This document shows positions 62,342-64,000 of a stretch of 64,000 nt of DNA, one piece after another. The position numbers were made by a program, and so were the translations under genes. The stretch comes from Aulostomus chinensis (lineage: Eukaryota > Chordata > Actinopteri > Syngnathiformes > Aulostomidae). The notes beneath the pieces were generated by a model. It was given only the letters and a program-made list of their open reading frames with translations. It was not told where the DNA came from and made no database searches. The stretch covers positions 25,736,529-25,800,528 of the forward strand of contig JBBMOA010000010.1 in assembly GCA_037954235.1 (NCBI GenBank), written 5' to 3'. Within the stretch, counting starts at the first letter, position 1; each line of letters opens with the position of its first letter.

Positions 62342-64000
62342 GGGGGGATGAGAGGAGGGAAGATGTAGGGGGTGATGTGTGCATAATATCTGGGCTTCTT
62401 TTTTGTCACAGGTGCAGTGTTGTTGTTAGCCCACAGTCATGGCTGTATTTGTAAAGGAAGTTGCAGACCAGTAGGGTTTAAGTGCCCCCACCCCCAAGAA
62501 AATGGTGGGAAATGATGGGGAGCTTTAGAAGTTGTTGTTGGCTTATTTGTCCTCTTGAGTGATGTCACACGTGTGTAATATCAGCCTGTGTGGTGTGTAT
62601 CACTTCAAGCAGCTCTGTCCTCGAATGAGGTGGAAACGCTTCATCTTTTGTGGGTTACTTGTTGCTCACCAGCCACTGAGTCTTGAGCTTCCGTGAAAGG
62701 AGTCACAGGTAGGAGTTTTATTAAGAAAAAGGTGGGAGGGGAGGGTGGGGGGTGGTCGGTAGAAGTACTTCAGGCTAGTGGGAATAAAACCTTTTTTTAG
62801 AGATAATGCACACCCATGTTTAACCTTCACATAAATGATTAACCGATTAATCCAGCTAATTAATCGCATTTTTTAAAGTAATCCGCATTAGCTGGCGCTT
62901 TTTCTCGCAAGGCAGATTAACAAAAAATGTCTTAAATGTGCAAAAAACATTGCTTATTTATCCTTCATGTATTTATGGACGTTGCTCTGCTCCTGTCTGC
63001 ACGTATTTGCCATTAAGCGTGCAGAAACATTGCATTTTTTTTTACACATTTTTCACAAAGTTTATGTTTTGAATATCTGTGGACATTTAGAGCTTTCAAA
63101 CATTTTGTGAGAACACTTCAGACAGAGCAGAGACCCTGTAGACTAACATCAGTGTTGAATATTCATTCATATTCAAACTTCAGCGAGTTTGTTGGATTAT
63201 TAAACTGTTTTATCACATGGAAGGTCAATGGCATGATATCAGCCCTCTATATGTCAGCAGTCAGCATTTCTACATTTCAAATCCTAGAGATCTGTCTCTA
63301 TCAGACGTATTTTCTCATGGAGACATCAGTAACGGGTATTGTCTGTTTGACAGGTTAAGAAATGAGTCTTCTTCTTCGATTCAAAGGAAATTTAAAATCC
63401 GGATGTATGTGAGAAACAGTGGAGAACAAATAATAAAGCATAGTGTTTTTATTTTTGCCTCACAGGCAGATACGGTAATAGATCAGTTCAGCAGCACATT
63501 TTTAAACCGATATCTTTACAGTCGAGCTCCAGGAGCTGGAAAAAAAGAAGCTCCGTAAAATTAAAAGAAACCAGCTTAAAGCTTTTTGTCAGCTGCTGGA
63601 ATGTATTTCATAGTACATCATGCAAAGACAACAACGACACGGTGTTCATCAAATGTTTCTTACGTCGGATTACTGGAGTGACCACTAGCTGGCGCTGTGA
63701 ATGACATCGACCTTGAAGACGTCCTCTTGGCGGAATTCTCAACAAATTTGAGACGTTTCAAGAAGACGTGAGCCCAGTTAGTGCGAAGAGTGATGAGTCC
63801 TAAAATACAATGGGTTCATGCGTGGCCCCTTCAACCTCCCCGCCAGCCCCCCATCCTACGAAGGCCAGAGAATTTCAGGCTTCTAGTTTTTGAGCGATCC
63901 TGCTTGACAGACACAGAAACCCCACAGGAAGGCCGCCAAGGTGCTGCTGGATTCCCATGCTCAATATTGATGGATGCTCAGAGTTATGGAAAGTTTTATA
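62342..64000. other. sequence beyond the proposed microRNA promoter
   Basis: No gene is recognised. HIC1, the next gene in human order, is not seen: there is no BTB or zinc-finger coding sequence. Features noted are a G-rich stretch at about 62725-62760 and several T-rich tracts. Confidence 0.6.

Noticed and set aside
52016..64000. OVCA2 or HIC1 expected from human gene order
   Set aside because: No serine hydrolase, BTB or zinc-finger coding sequence is visible on either strand.

Overview
The window looks like teleost, probably percomorph, genomic DNA. It has split exons with GT-AG introns, long simple-sequence tracts and a tRNA-headed SINE typical of fish. Two conserved loci can be identified from sequence alone.

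1) Most of the window, about 1 to 52.7 kb, is a plus-strand dph1 gene (OVCA1). It encodes the DPH1 subunit of the 3-amino-3-carboxypropyl transferase that starts diphthamide synthesis on eEF2. Eleven coding exons (318 to 52015) join in frame to about 410 residues and a stop codon. The first coding exon and promoter lie upstream of the window. The three cysteines expected to hold the radical [4Fe-4S] cluster are present. The gene is greatly expanded: the third intron alone is about 22.4 kb. The introns hold microsatellites, G/C homopolymers, a SINE with a perfect 11-bp target duplication, a degenerate SINE, another dispersed repeat, a broken SLIRP-like RNA-binding protein copy on the minus strand, and a striking 60-bp minisatellite of about 13 units with a higher-order pattern.

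2) On the minus strand at 59.6 to 60.0 kb lies the mir-212/mir-132 microRNA cluster. Both arms of both hairpins are recognisable. To its right, which is upstream on its own strand, are a REST/NRSF site (RE1, 60942-60962), CRE half-sites, a CpG-rich stretch, and a likely first exon with a strong splice donor (61988) and a TATA-like box (62199-62204). I read this as the primary-transcript unit of the neuronal, CREB-activated and REST-repressed microRNA locus. It runs tail to tail with dph1. The same arrangement, DPH1 followed by the miR-132/212 cluster on the opposite strand, is known on human 17p13.3. OVCA2 and HIC1, which flank the cluster in human, are not visible in the window.

No other protein-coding gene could be supported. 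The remaining open reading frames are in low-complexity DNA or have no recognisable family.
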